From Rhizobium sp. Leaf453 (GTDB lineage: Bacteria; Pseudomonadota; Alphaproteobacteria; Rhizobiales; Rhizobiaceae): a stretch of 64,000 bases of DNA. The stretch is from contig NZ_LMRG01000027.1 of assembly GCF_001425605.1 (NCBI RefSeq), positions 8,001 through 72,000 on the forward strand. Direction: 5' to 3'. This document shows positions 27,999 through 36,240 of this stretch, piece by piece; the stretch's first letter is position 1, and each line of letters starts with the position of its first letter. The notes below the pieces were generated by a model. It searched no databases. It was not told the DNA's origin and worked only from the letters and a program-made list of their open reading frames with translations. The translations under genes were made by a program, and so were the position numbers.

Positions 27999-28124
27999 CC
28001 CTCCGTCATCCTCACCCTTGTGGCGGGGATCCAGCCGCAGCGCGTCCGCGCTGCGAAAAGACTCTTTTCAGCCCAATGACTTGGGCTGGCTGGACTCCTG
28101 TGACAAGCACAGGAGTGGCGGAGT
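27999..28124. repeat. mosaic palindromic intergenic element
   Basis: A second, more diverged member of the CTCCGTCATCC repeat type. The ends (28001-28036 and the complement of 28088-28123) match at roughly two thirds of positions. Inside are hairpins GCAGCGCG/CGCGCTGC (28037-28054), AGCCCAA/TTGGGCT (about 28070-28087) and ACTCCTGTG/CACAGGAGT (about 28094-28116). With the terminator at 28187 it accounts for most of the 400-base gap between arfB and pckA; nothing coding is apparent there. Confidence 0.65.
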
Positions 28125-28184
28125 TTTGGGGTAGCTCTGTACCCGACAGTATTTCACGCATCGAAAACATGGCTGCCAAACAGC

Positions 28185-28212
28185 AAAACCCGGTCCTTTC
28201 GAACCGGGTTTC
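28185..28212 (-). terminator. intrinsic terminator for pckA
   Basis: Stem AACCCGGT/ACCGGGTT (28187-28194/28203-28210) with an 8-base loop. Read on the minus strand it lies 37 bases after the pckA stop and is followed by TTTTGCTGTTT. Confidence 0.8.
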
Positions 28213-28246
28213 ACGTGAATCATAGCCTACGATCGATAGAACCGGC

Positions 28247-29857
28247 TTATTCCGCAGCCAGCTTGATTCCAGGGGCTGCATCCCGCACGCCGCCATCGAC
28301 ATGATCTTCGAACTTGGCGAAGTTGGCGACGAACATATCGACCAGCTTGCGGGCTTGGGCGTCATAGGAAACGCCATCGGCCCAGGTGGAGCGCGGATCG
28401 AGGATGCTCGCATCGACACCGGGAACGGCGACCGGGACCGCGAAGCCGAAATTGCCGTCGGTGCGGAAATCGGCCGAAGCCAGCGAGCCATCCAAGGCTG
28501 CGGCGAGCAGGGCCCGCGTCGCCTTGATCGGCATGCGTTTGCCGGTGCCGTAAGCGCCGCCGGTCCAGCCGGTGTTGACCAGCCAGCAGGTCACGCCGTG
28601 TTCGGCGATCAGGCTCTTCAGCAGATTGCCGTATTCCGACGGATGACGCGGCATGAACGGTGCGCCGAAGCAGGTCGAGAAGGTCGCTTCCGGCTCTGTC
28701 ACGCCCTTCTCTGTGCCGGCGACCTTGGCGGTGTAGCCCGAGAGGAAGTGGTACATGGCCTGATCCGGCGTCAGACGGGCGATCGGCGGCATGACGCCGA
28801 ACGCATCGGCCGTCAGCATGATGATCGTGTTCGGATGACCGGCTGTCCCCGAAGCACTTGCATTCGGGATGAAGTCCAGCGGATAGGCGCAGCGGGTGTT
28901 TTCGGTCAGCGAACCGTCGTTGAAATCCGGTACCCGGTTTTCATCGAGAATGACGTTTTCCAGCACGGTGCCGAAACGGCGGGTCGTGTCGAAGATTTCC
29001 GGCTCGGCTTCGGCCGACAGGCGGATTGTCTTGGCGTAGCAGCCACCTTCGAAATTGAAGATGCCGTCTTCACCCCAGCCATGCTCGTCGTCACCGATCA
29101 GCGTACGCTTCGGATCGGCCGACAGCGTCGTCTTGCCGGTGCCCGACAGGCCGAAGAAGACGGCGGCATCGCCATCCGGACCGACATTGGCCGAGCAGTG
29201 CATCGGCATGACGCGCTTGGCCGGCAGCAGGTAGTTCAGCATGGTGAAGACGGCCTTCTTCATCTCGCCGGCATAGGACGTGCCGCCGATGAGGATGATG
29301 CCCTTGGTGAAGTTGCAGGCAATGACCGTTTCCGTCCGGCAACCGTGACGCGCAGGATTACCCTTGAAATCCGGCAGGTCGATGATCGTCAACTTCGGCA
29401 CGAAGGCGGCGAGCGTCGCCCGATCCGGGCGGATCAGCAGGTTGCGGATGAACAGCGAATGCCAGGCGAATTCAGTGATGACGCGGGTCGGAAGGGCGTT
29501 CGCCTTGTCCGCGCCGCCGATCAGATCCTGAGCGTAGAGCGACTTACCCTTGGCATGCTCCAGCATGTCCTTGTGCAGGATATCGAAATGCTCCGGGGAC
29601 ATCGCATTGTTGTTGTCCCACCAGATCTTATCGGCCGTGGTTTCGTCGCGAACCACGAATTTGTCCTTCGGCGAACGGCCGGTGTGCTGGCCGGTGAGAG
29701 CCCGAACGGCGCCGTGTGCGGTCAGTTGCGCCTCCCCGCGACGGAGGATTTCCTCATAGAGTTCAGAGGTGCCGAAGTTATACCGAACCATGTCCAGGTT
29801 GGTGAAACCGATCGATTCCAGCCCAAGCGACGGGTTGTGAATACCAAGTTCCTTCAT
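28247..29857 (-). CDS. pckA: phosphoenolpyruvate carboxykinase (ATP)
   Basis: Converts oxaloacetate to PEP in gluconeogenesis, essential in rhizobia for growth on C4-dicarboxylates (established). 536 residues, normal for the ATP-type enzyme. The kinase loop '[13 protein letters not shown]', metal site '[11 protein letters not shown]' and the substrate region '[13 protein letters not shown]' are intact. CGGAGGA precedes the ATG. It is divergent from chvI, sharing a 341-base control region with a strong promoter and two operator-like repeats. Confidence 0.97.
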   Translation of the reverse strand: MKELGIHNPSLGLESIGFTNLDMVRYNFGTSELYEEILRRGEAQLTAHGAVRALTGQHTGRSPKDKFVVRDETTADKIWWDNNNAMSPEHFDILHKDMLEHAKGKSLYAQDLIGGADKANALPTRVITEFAWHSLFIRNLLIRPDRATLAAFVPKLTIIDLPDFKGNPARHGCRTETVIACNFTKGIILIGGTSYAGEMKKAVFTMLNYLLPAKRVMPMHCSANVGPDGDAAVFFGLSGTGKTTLSADPKRTLIGDDEHGWGEDGIFNFEGGCYAKTIRLSAEAEPEIFDTTRRFGTVLENVILDENRVPDFNDGSLTENTRCAYPLDFIPNASASGTAGHPNTIIMLTADAFGVMPPIARLTPDQAMYHFLSGYTAKVAGTEKGVTEPEATFSTCFGAPFMPRHPSEYGNLLKSLIAEHGVTCWLVNTGWTGGAYGTGKRMPIKATRALLAAALDGSLASADFRTDGNFGFAVPVAVPGVDASILDPRSTWADGVSYDAQARKLVDMFVANFAKFEDHVDGGVRDAAPGIKLAAE

Positions 29858-29906
29858 GATCCGGCTATCCTCCGTTGATTTACCGACAGACGTTGAATTT
29901 TAGCGA

Positions 29907-29935
29907 CCATAGAAGAACAGCTTGGAAAAGACAAG
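29907..29935 (-). promoter_or_regulatory. pckA promoter (rhizobial sigma-70 type)
   Basis: On the minus strand CTTGTC (-35, 29930-29935), exactly 17 bases, then CTATGG (-10, 29907-29912). This fits the rhizobial CTTGAC-N17-CTATAT consensus well and lies about 50 bases before the pckA start. Confidence 0.65.
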
Positions 29936-29970
29936 ATTGCTGTCTTAAAAAATATAATGATTTCAGTATA

Positions 29971-30014
29971 TTAATCGATTTAAAAGAAAATATCGCTTTT
30001 TTAATCGGTTTAAA
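29971..30014. promoter_or_regulatory. two LacI-type operator-like repeats between pckA and chvI
   Basis: TTAATCGATTTAAA (29971-29984) and TTAATCGGTTTAAA (30001-30014) differ at one base and start exactly 30 bases apart. Each is an imperfect palindrome with a central CG flanked by A/T, as in LacI/GalR-family operators. In Sinorhizobium, pckA is controlled by the LacI-family regulator PckR (established), so these are candidate PckR sites (inference). They lie 36-79 bases upstream of the pckA -35. The rest of the 29858-30198 gap is AT-rich, with a TATACT at 30111-30116 that may belong to a chvI promoter. Confidence 0.5.
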
Positions 30015-30198
30015 TCAGCGTTTTCGAGGCATGCTTTTTCAATCCAAACAGGCCACTTCGAAACACTCTCCTGTTTTAGGGTTTGCCTTCGCCACAATTT
30101 GTTCCACCTTTATACTCAAGAAACGCGGCGTACCGCAGCATGAGCCCCGACGACGGGGTTCACCTCGGAGGCGCAAAAGAATGGTGGAGCCATACACG

Positions 30199-30933
30199 AT
30201 GCAGACGATTGCACTTGTCGATGACGACCGGAATATCCTGACCTCGGTGTCGATTGCACTGGAGGCGGAAGGCTACAAGGTCGAGACCTATACCGACGGT
30301 GCATCGGCGCTCGACGGTTTGCTGGCCCGCCCGCCGCAGCTCGCCATCTTCGATATCAAGATGCCGCGCATGGACGGCATGGAGCTCCTGCGCCGGCTGC
30401 GTCAGAAATCCGATATCCCCGTCATCTTCCTCACCTCCAAGGACGAGGAGATTGACGAACTGTTCGGCCTGAAGATGGGTGCCGACGACTTCATCACCAA
30501 GCCGTTCTCGCAGCGACTTCTGGTTGAGCGCGTCAAGGCGATCCTGCGCCGCTCGGCCAATCGCGAAGCGGCTGCCGCGGCATCCTCCGGCGGTGGTGCC
30601 GCCAAGGCGGCTGCCGACGTGCAGGCCCGCTCGCTCGAACGCGGCCAGCTGTCGATGGACCAGGAACGCCACACCTGCACCTGGAAGAACGAGCCGGTGA
30701 CGCTGACGGTGACCGAGTTCCTCATCCTGCATTCGCTGGCCCAGCGCCCCGGCGTGGTGAAAAGCCGCGATTCGCTGATGGACGCCGCCTATGACGAGCA
30801 GGTCTATGTCGACGACCGCACCATCGACAGCCACATCAAGCGGCTGCGCAAGAAGTTCAAGATGGTCGACAACGATTTCGACATGATCGAAACGCTCTAT
30901 GGCGTCGGCTACCGCTTCCGCGAATCGGCCTGA
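30199..30933 (+). CDS. chvI: response regulator ChvI
   Basis: OmpR-family regulator of the ChvG-ChvI envelope/acid-response pathway, which controls succinoglycan, motility and host-interaction genes (established in Sinorhizobium and Agrobacterium). Receiver domain with 'DDD' near residue 8 and phospho-accepting Asp52 ('[10 protein letters not shown]'), an Ala/Gly-rich linker, then a winged helix ('[12 protein letters not shown]' to '[10 protein letters not shown]'). 244 residues. In-frame ATGs lie upstream (30181 has GGAGG 10 bases before it), but the family N-terminus '[10 protein letters not shown]' begins at 30199 with its own GGAG. Confidence 0.95.
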   Translation: MQTIALVDDDRNILTSVSIALEAEGYKVETYTDGASALDGLLARPPQLAIFDIKMPRMDGMELLRRLRQKSDIPVIFLTSKDEEIDELFGLKMGADDFITKPFSQRLLVERVKAILRRSANREAAAAASSGGGAAKAAADVQARSLERGQLSMDQERHTCTWKNEPVTLTVTEFLILHSLAQRPGVVKSRDSLMDAAYDEQVYVDDRTIDSHIKRLRKKFKMVDNDFDMIETLYGVGYRFRESA

Positions 30934-31127
30934 GTTTCGGCAAATATACTTCCGGCGCCGGACCGTTCCATCAGCGGTCTGGCATGGCCTCTTGCGGAAC
31001 TGTATGATACGGGACCGCGCCGGACTGCGTCGCGACGCAGCGATGACGATGACGGGCAAATTGCCTTCGGGCGGCGGCACCGGTGCTGCCATGACATGCA
31101 GGAGCCGCGAAAGCGGGAGTTGAAGGC

Positions 31128-32909
31128 TTGGTCGAAGTCTTGCGAAACATCGAAATGGATGACAGCGACGGGAAGGCCAAGACAGGCCGGACCTGGGCGC
31201 ATCCGTTTACGCTGATCCGCCGGATATTCGGCAATGCCGTCTTTTCCAGCCTCACCCGCCGTATCCTGTTCTTCAACCTCGTTGCGCTCGTCGTTCTGGT
31301 CGGCGGCATCATGTATCTCAACCAGTTCCGCGAGGGGCTGATCGACGCCCGTGTCGAGAGCCTTCTGACCCAGGGCGAGATCATTGCCGGCGCGATCGCG
31401 GCCTCCGCTTCTGTCGATACCAACTCCATCACAATCGACCCGGAAAAACTGCTGGAGCTGCAGGCCGGCCAGAGCATCACACCAATCCCCAGCGACGAAG
31501 ACCTCGAATTCCCGATCACGCAGGAGCGCGTGGCACCCGTCCTCAGGCGGCTGATCTCGCCGACCCGCACCCGCGCCCGGCTTTTCGATGCCGATGCCGA
31601 CCTGCTGCTCGATTCGCGTCACCTCTATACCGGCGGCCAGGTTCTCCGTTTCGACCTGCCGCCGATCGAGCCGGAGCCTGTGACCTTCTCCGAGCGGATG
31701 AACAGCTGGTTCAACCGCATCCTGCAGCCGGGCAACCTGCCGCTCTACAAAGAACCGCCGGGTGGTAACGGCTCAATCTATCCGGAAGTGATGAATGCGC
31801 TGACCGGTGTGCGCGGTGCCGTCGTGCGCGTGACCGAAAAGGGCGAGTTGATCGTCTCGGTCGCCGTGCCGGTCCAGCGCTTCCGCGCCGTTCTCGGCGT
31901 GTTGCTGCTCTCCACCCAGGCCGGCGATATCGACAAGATCGTCCATGCCGAGCGGCTGGCGATCATCCGGGTTTTCGGGGTCGCGGCGCTGGTCAACGTC
32001 ATCCTGTCTCTACTCCTGTCGAGCACGATCGCCAATCCGTTGCGCCGTCTGGCGGCCGCTGCCGTCCGTGTTCGTCGCGGTGGCGCCAAGGAACGTGAGG
32101 AAATTCCCGACTTCTCCTCGCGCCAGGACGAGATCGGAAACCTGTCCATCGCGCTGCGCGAAATGACCACCGCGCTCTACGACCGGATCGCGGCGATCGA
32201 GAATTTCGCCGCCGATGTCAGCCATGAGCTGAAGAACCCGCTGACCTCGCTGCGCAGCGCCGTCGAAACGCTGCCGCTGGCCCGCACCGACGATTCCAAG
32301 AAGCGTCTGATGGATGTGATTCAGCACGATGTGCGCCGCCTCGACCGCCTGATCAGCGATATCTCGGATGCATCGCGTCTCGATGCTGAACTGGCGCGCA
32401 GCGATGCCAAGGCCGTGGACCTCGAAAAGCTGCTCGGCGACCTCGTCGATATCTCGCGGCAGATTCGCAGCGGCAAGAAGGCGGTGCAGTTGAGCTTCGT
32501 CGTCGAGCGCAAGGACAATCCCAAGGCACGCTTCGATGTCGGCGGCTACGAACTGCGCATCGGCCAGATCATCACCAACCTCATCGAGAACGCCCGTTCC
32601 TTCGTGCCGGACGAAGGCGGCCGTATCATCCTGCGGCTCACGCGCACCAAGAGCCGCTGTATTATCTATGTCGAGGATAACGGTCCAGGCATCCAGGCCG
32701 AAGACATCGACCGGATCTTCGAGCGCTTCTACACCGACCGGCCGGCAGGCGAGGATTTCGGCCAGAATTCCGGCCTCGGCCTCTCCATTTCCCGCCAGAT
32801 CGCCGAAGCCCATGGCGGCTCGTTGAAGGCCGAGAACATGATCGATGCGAACGGCCACGTGACCGGCGCCCGCTTCATTCTCTCCCTGCCGATCGAGAGC
32901 AATTCGTGA
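31128..32909 (+). CDS. chvG: sensor histidine kinase ChvG (ExoS)
   Basis: Membrane kinase of the ChvG-ChvI system, 593 residues. One membrane segment at about 45-65, a large periplasmic domain (about 66-280) where the repressor ExoR binds in Sinorhizobium (established), a second membrane segment near 285-305, a HAMP region ending 'FSSRQDEIG', the H-box 'ADVSHELKNPLTSL' with His366, and an ATPase domain with 'EDNGPGI' and 'SGLGLSIS'. Translation starts at TTG 31128: GGAG lies 8 bases before it, while the first ATG (31155) has no Shine-Dalgarno. The stop overlaps hprK by 4 bases. Confidence 0.95.
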   Translation: MVEVLRNIEMDDSDGKAKTGRTWAHPFTLIRRIFGNAVFSSLTRRILFFNLVALVVLVGGIMYLNQFREGLIDARVESLLTQGEIIAGAIAASASVDTNSITIDPEKLLELQAGQSITPIPSDEDLEFPITQERVAPVLRRLISPTRTRARLFDADADLLLDSRHLYTGGQVLRFDLPPIEPEPVTFSERMNSWFNRILQPGNLPLYKEPPGGNGSIYPEVMNALTGVRGAVVRVTEKGELIVSVAVPVQRFRAVLGVLLLSTQAGDIDKIVHAERLAIIRVFGVAALVNVILSLLLSSTIANPLRRLAAAAVRVRRGGAKEREEIPDFSSRQDEIGNLSIALREMTTALYDRIAAIENFAADVSHELKNPLTSLRSAVETLPLARTDDSKKRLMDVIQHDVRRLDRLISDISDASRLDAELARSDAKAVDLEKLLGDLVDISRQIRSGKKAVQLSFVVERKDNPKARFDVGGYELRIGQIITNLIENARSFVPDEGGRIILRLTRTKSRCIIYVEDNGPGIQAEDIDRIFERFYTDRPAGEDFGQNSGLGLSISRQIAEAHGGSLKAENMIDANGHVTGARFILSLPIESNS

Positions 32910-33367
32910 CGGCGGACGCGGCGGTCAACATCCATTCCACCGCAGTGGTTCTCGGTACGAAAGGATTTCTGTTTGTCGGCCCATCCGGCGCCGGCAAGAC
33001 GGCGACAGCGCTTTCCTGCATGGCGGACGCGCGACGGGCGGGACTGTTTTCAGCGCTTGTTGCCGACGATCAGGTCTTCATTTCGGTGACAAACGGGCGG
33101 GTCATCGCCCGCCGCCCCGCATCGATTGCCGGCCTCGCCGAAATTCGAGGCGCTGGCATCGTCACGATCGAAACCATCCCGGTTGCAGTCATGGATTTTG
33201 CCATTTTACCGATAAAATCACCTTTTGGACCCCGTCTTCCGCCCGAAAATGAGGTCTTTTCGCTGCCTTCAGGCGATTTTTTACCGTTACTTCGCTTGCC
33301 CGTGCTGGAAGGCCTGAATTCGCTCGACAATTTGCGCCGTCTTTTGCCTCCAAATGCCGAATTTTAA
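32906..33367 (+). CDS. hprK: HPr kinase/phosphorylase, short alphaproteobacterial form
   Basis: Phosphorylates the regulatory serine of HPr. At 153 residues it is only the C-terminal catalytic half of the firmicute enzyme (about 310), as is normal in alphaproteobacteria. Walker A 'GPSGAGKTA' (about 25-33) and the HprK signature 'AEIRGAGIV' are present. GTG start inside the chvG stop (GTGA), so translation is coupled to the sensor kinase. EIIA and HPr follow, forming a regulatory phosphotransfer branch without a sugar permease. Confidence 0.93.
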   Translation: MTADAAVNIHSTAVVLGTKGFLFVGPSGAGKTATALSCMADARRAGLFSALVADDQVFISVTNGRVIARRPASIAGLAEIRGAGIVTIETIPVAVMDFAILPIKSPFGPRLPPENEVFSLPSGDFLPLLRLPVLEGLNSLDNLRRLLPPNAEF

Positions 33368-33406
33368 GGAGAATCGTGCCTCCAAAACCGGCATTTGAGG
33401 ATTTTT
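33347..33406 (+). terminator. possible terminator overlapping the hprK 3' end
   Basis: CAAATGCCG (33351-33359) pairs perfectly with CGGCATTTG (33389-33397), extended by three pairs around a bulged C, and is followed by ATTTTT (33401-33406). The 29-base loop is long and the left arm lies inside the hprK coding end, so it may act as an attenuator between hprK and the EIIA gene. Confidence 0.4.
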
Positions 33407-33521
33407 GACTTGCACTTCGCCTTTTCCTTGCCAAGATGGCCGCCCCGATGGTGGACGAAATTGCTGCGTTGCGATATCTGACCATCCCTAGATTTGCAGA
33501 TGCAGTTGGAGCAAAGACATC

Positions 33522-33923
33522 ATGATCGGACTTGTGCTTGTCACACACGGCAAGCTGGCTGAAGAGTTTCGTCATGCGCTGGAGCATGTCGTCGGTCCTC
33601 AAAAGTCAATCGAGACTGTCTGCATCGGCCCGGAAGACGACATGGACCAGCGCCGGCAGGATATTCTCCAGGCCGTCCTGTCCGCCGATGAAGGCAATGG
33701 TGTCATCATTCTCACCGACATGTTCGGCGGCACGCCGTCCAATCTCGCCATTTCGGTGATGCAGAGCGGCACAGTGGAAGTCATTGCCGGCGTCAACCTG
33801 CCGATGCTGATCAAGCTGGCGGGCGTTCGCGGCGAAAGCGACATGGACAAGGCGCTCGTGGAAGCGTCCGAGGCAGGCAGGAAATATATCAATGTCGCAA
33901 GCCGTGTCCTCAGTGGCAAATAA
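33522..33923 (+). CDS. PTS EIIA, mannose/fructose family (ManX-like)
   Basis: 133-residue EIIA domain of the mannose superfamily, cytoplasmic. The phospho-accepting His9 is in 'LVLVTHGKLAEEF', and the family stretch 'ILTDMFGGTPSNLA' is intact. It lacks EIIB/C/D partners here, so it probably serves as a regulatory phosphate acceptor linked to HPr rather than for transport (inference consistent with alphaproteobacterial PTS). GGAG lies 12 bases before the ATG. It is followed within 13 bases by HPr if the short HPr start is used. Confidence 0.92.
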   Translation: MIGLVLVTHGKLAEEFRHALEHVVGPQKSIETVCIGPEDDMDQRRQDILQAVLSADEGNGVIILTDMFGGTPSNLAISVMQSGTVEVIAGVNLPMLIKLAGVRGESDMDKALVEASEAGRKYINVASRVLSGK

Positions 33924-33936
33924 CGAGACACCCGCC

Positions 33937-34209
33937 ATGACGCTGTCCCGCGACCTCCTGATCGTCAACAAGCGCGGCCTGCACGCCCGAGCCTCCGCAA
34001 AGTTCGTCCAGACGGTCGAAGGCTATGATGCGGAAATTCATGTTTCCAAGGACGGCATGACCGTCGGCGGCACCTCGATCATGGGCCTGATGATGCTGGC
34101 GGCCAGCACCGGCTGCTCTGTCGCCGTAACCGCCAGCGGTCGCCAGGCGCAGGAAGCGCTCGATGCCCTCGACGCGCTGGTCGCCGACAAGTTCGGCGAG
34201 GAAATGTAA
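33937..34209 (+). CDS. HPr phosphocarrier protein
   Basis: Small phosphotransfer protein, 90 residues. The EI-dependent phosphorylation site is His16 in 'NKRGLHARASAKF'; the regulatory serine targeted by HprK is Ser47 in 'GGTSIMGLMML'. Both are intact, so dual control by EI and HprK is expected. An ATG at 33892 would add 15 residues and overlap the EIIA gene by 32 bases; I chose 33937 because it gives canonical length, though neither start has a strong Shine-Dalgarno. EI (ptsP) is not in the window. Confidence 0.9.
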   Translation: MTLSRDLLIVNKRGLHARASAKFVQTVEGYDAEIHVSKDGMTVGGTSIMGLMMLAASTGCSVAVTASGRQAQEALDALDALVADKFGEEM

Positions 34210-34266
34210 GCGCTCAACGGCGCTGACGCGGGCTTTCCCTCCAGAGCAAAAGGGAATGGCTGACGC

Positions 34267-34296
34267 GATATAAAGATATAAAGACTTCTTTATGTC
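34267..34296. promoter_or_regulatory. operator-like palindrome with extra half-site before ahcY
   Basis: GATATAAAGA / TCTTTATGTC (34275-34284 / 34287-34296) form a 22-base palindrome with one mismatch and a 2-base spacer. A third half-site, GATATAAAG, lies directly upstream at 34267-34275. Placed just before a possible promoter (TTGCTC 34300-34305, TAGATG 34323-34328, 17-base spacer), it suggests a repressor of methionine-cycle genes. The regulator is not identified; an ArsR-type S-adenosylhomocysteine sensor would fit. Confidence 0.5.
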
Positions 34297-34434
34297 CTGT
34301 TGCTCCTGTTCGTGAATCCTGATAGATGGGGAACAATCTTCCTGCCGATGGGCGGGAAGAACGAATTTTAGTGCGCCCTGCCCGGCCTGATTTCCACCAG
34401 GCCTTCCGCATGGTCACCAAGCCCGGAGACTGCC

Positions 34435-35835
34435 ATGAGCACGAAGAACGATTATCACGTCGCCGATATCGGCCTCGCCGATTTTGGCCGCAAGGAAATC
34501 ACCATCGCCGAAACCGAAATGCCGGGCCTGATCGCCTGCCGCGAGGAATTCGGCACAGCCAAGCCGCTGAAGGGCGCCCGCATCACCGGCTCGCTCCACA
34601 TGACCATCCAGACGGCCGTCCTGATCGAGACGCTGGTTGCACTGGGCGCCGAAGTGCGCTGGGCTTCCTGCAACATCTTCTCGACGCAGGATCATGCTGC
34701 CGCAGCGATCGCCGCCAGCGGCGTTCCGGTCTTCGCCGTCAAGGGCGAAACGCTCGAGGAATACTGGACCTATACCGACCAGATCTTCCAGTGGGCCGAT
34801 GGCGGCGTTTCCAACATGATCCTCGATGATGGCGGCGATGCCACCATGTATATCCTGCTCGGCGCCCGCGCCGAAGCCGGCGAGGACGTTCTCTCCAAGC
34901 CTGAATCCGAGGAAGAAGAAATCCTCGTTGCCCAGATCAAGAAGCGCCTGGCTGCTTCCCCGGGCTGGTTCACCAAGCAGCGCGACGCCATCAAGGGCGT
35001 GACGGAAGAAACCACCACCGGCGTCAACCGTCTCTACCAGCTGCACGCCAAGGGCCTGCTGCCCTTCCCGGCGATCAACGTTAACGATTCGGTTACCAAG
35101 TCGAAGTTCGACAACAAGTACGGCTGCAAGGAATCGCTGGTTGACGGCATCCGTCGCGGTACCGACGTGATGATGGCAGGCAAGGTCGCCGTCGTCTGCG
35201 GTTACGGCGATGTCGGCAAGGGTTCGGCTGCTTCGCTTTCCGGCGCCGGTGCTCGCGTCAAGGTCACGGAAGTCGATCCGATCTGCGCCCTGCAGGCGGC
35301 CATGGACGGTTATGAAGTCGTGCAGCTGGAAGATGTCGTGTCTTCGGCCGACATCTTCATCACGACGACCGGCAACAAGGACGTCATTCGCATGGACCAC
35401 ATGCGCGCGATGAAGGATATGGCGATCGTCGGTAATATCGGCCATTTCGACAACGAAATTCAGGTCGCGGCACTGCGGAACCTGAAGTGGACGAACATCA
35501 AGCCGCAGGTCGACCTGATCGAGTTCCCGAAGGGCAACCGCATGATCCTTCTCTCGGAAGGCCGCCTCCTGAACCTCGGCAACGCCACCGGTCACCCGTC
35601 CTTCGTCATGTCGGCCTCGTTCTCCAACCAGGTTCTGGCGCAGATCGAGCTGTTCACCAAGGGTGACACTTATGAAAAGGGCGTCCACATCCTGCCGAAG
35701 CATCTCGACGAAAAGGTTGCCCGCCTTCACCTCGCCAAGCTCGGCGCCAAGTTGACGGAACTGTCCGAAGAGCAAGCGGGCTATATCGGCGTGAAGCCGC
35801 AGGGCCCGTTCAAGTCTGAACACTACCGCTATTAA
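34435..35835 (+). CDS. ahcY: adenosylhomocysteinase
   Basis: Splits S-adenosylhomocysteine to adenosine and homocysteine, keeping methyltransferases active. 466 residues, the long form normal in alphaproteobacteria. NAD-binding Rossmann motif '[10 protein letters not shown]', '[10 protein letters not shown]' in the substrate domain, '[10 protein letters not shown]' and the C-terminal 'KSEHYRY' are all intact. GGAG lies 7 bases before the ATG. It has its own operator-like palindrome and a strong terminator, so it is likely monocistronic. Confidence 0.97.
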   Translation: MSTKNDYHVADIGLADFGRKEITIAETEMPGLIACREEFGTAKPLKGARITGSLHMTIQTAVLIETLVALGAEVRWASCNIFSTQDHAAAAIAASGVPVFAVKGETLEEYWTYTDQIFQWADGGVSNMILDDGGDATMYILLGARAEAGEDVLSKPESEEEEILVAQIKKRLAASPGWFTKQRDAIKGVTEETTTGVNRLYQLHAKGLLPFPAINVNDSVTKSKFDNKYGCKESLVDGIRRGTDVMMAGKVAVVCGYGDVGKGSAASLSGAGARVKVTEVDPICALQAAMDGYEVVQLEDVVSSADIFITTTGNKDVIRMDHMRAMKDMAIVGNIGHFDNEIQVAALRNLKWTNIKPQVDLIEFPKGNRMILLSEGRLLNLGNATGHPSFVMSASFSNQVLAQIELFTKGDTYEKGVHILPKHLDEKVARLHLAKLGAKLTELSEEQAGYIGVKPQGPFKSEHYRY

Positions 35836-35862
35836 TCCTTACCCGGATAATCCACAACATAT

Positions 35863-35902
35863 AGAGGCCGCGATCTTGACAAAAGATCGCGGCCTCTTTT
35901 TT
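35863..35902 (+). terminator. intrinsic terminator of ahcY
   Basis: Perfect 15-bp stem (35863-35877 / 35883-35897, AGAGGCCGCGATCTT and its complement), 5-base loop, then six Ts. The best terminator in the window. Confidence 0.95.
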
Positions 35903-36240
35903 CGCCTCGCCCTTCCCGAGGATTCCCTCAAGGCGTATGTTTTTGGGACAATGATTCGGGACGAAGATGCGGAACAGACGCGTCCGGAATCGGGGATGTC
36001 TTGTCGTTAAGGCGGCATACAGACAAAGACATGCCGGACTGCAATCGGAATTGAACGAGGCCTGCTCACGCGGGATTTCGATTTATACTGCATGGCGATT
36101 TGCAACCGGACCGATGGCCTTGCGCCGTGCCTGACCGACAAGGTCGGGACACGATTCAAGGTGTTGAATACACATCAGATCGTCCGTGATTCGGGTTTCC
36201 GGGTCACCGATCGTGTGTGGTGCAAACGGGGAAGCACGCC
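35903..36240. promoter_or_regulatory. divL upstream region with five GANTC sites
   Basis: This 338-base non-coding stretch contains GANTC, the CcrM methylation site, at 35921, 35953, 35987, 36153 and 36188, where one or two would be expected by chance. GANTC clusters occur in promoters controlled by GcrA and CcrM in alphaproteobacteria (established). I did not find a CtrA full site (TTAA-N7-TTAA). A TATACT lies around 36084-36089 without a good -35. Confidence 0.4.

Noticed and set aside
34210-34434. SAH or SAM riboswitch in the ahcY leader
   Set aside because: Only a small GGCCTG/CAGGCC hairpin near the start codon is visible; no recognisable aptamer core, and the palindrome is better explained as a protein operator.
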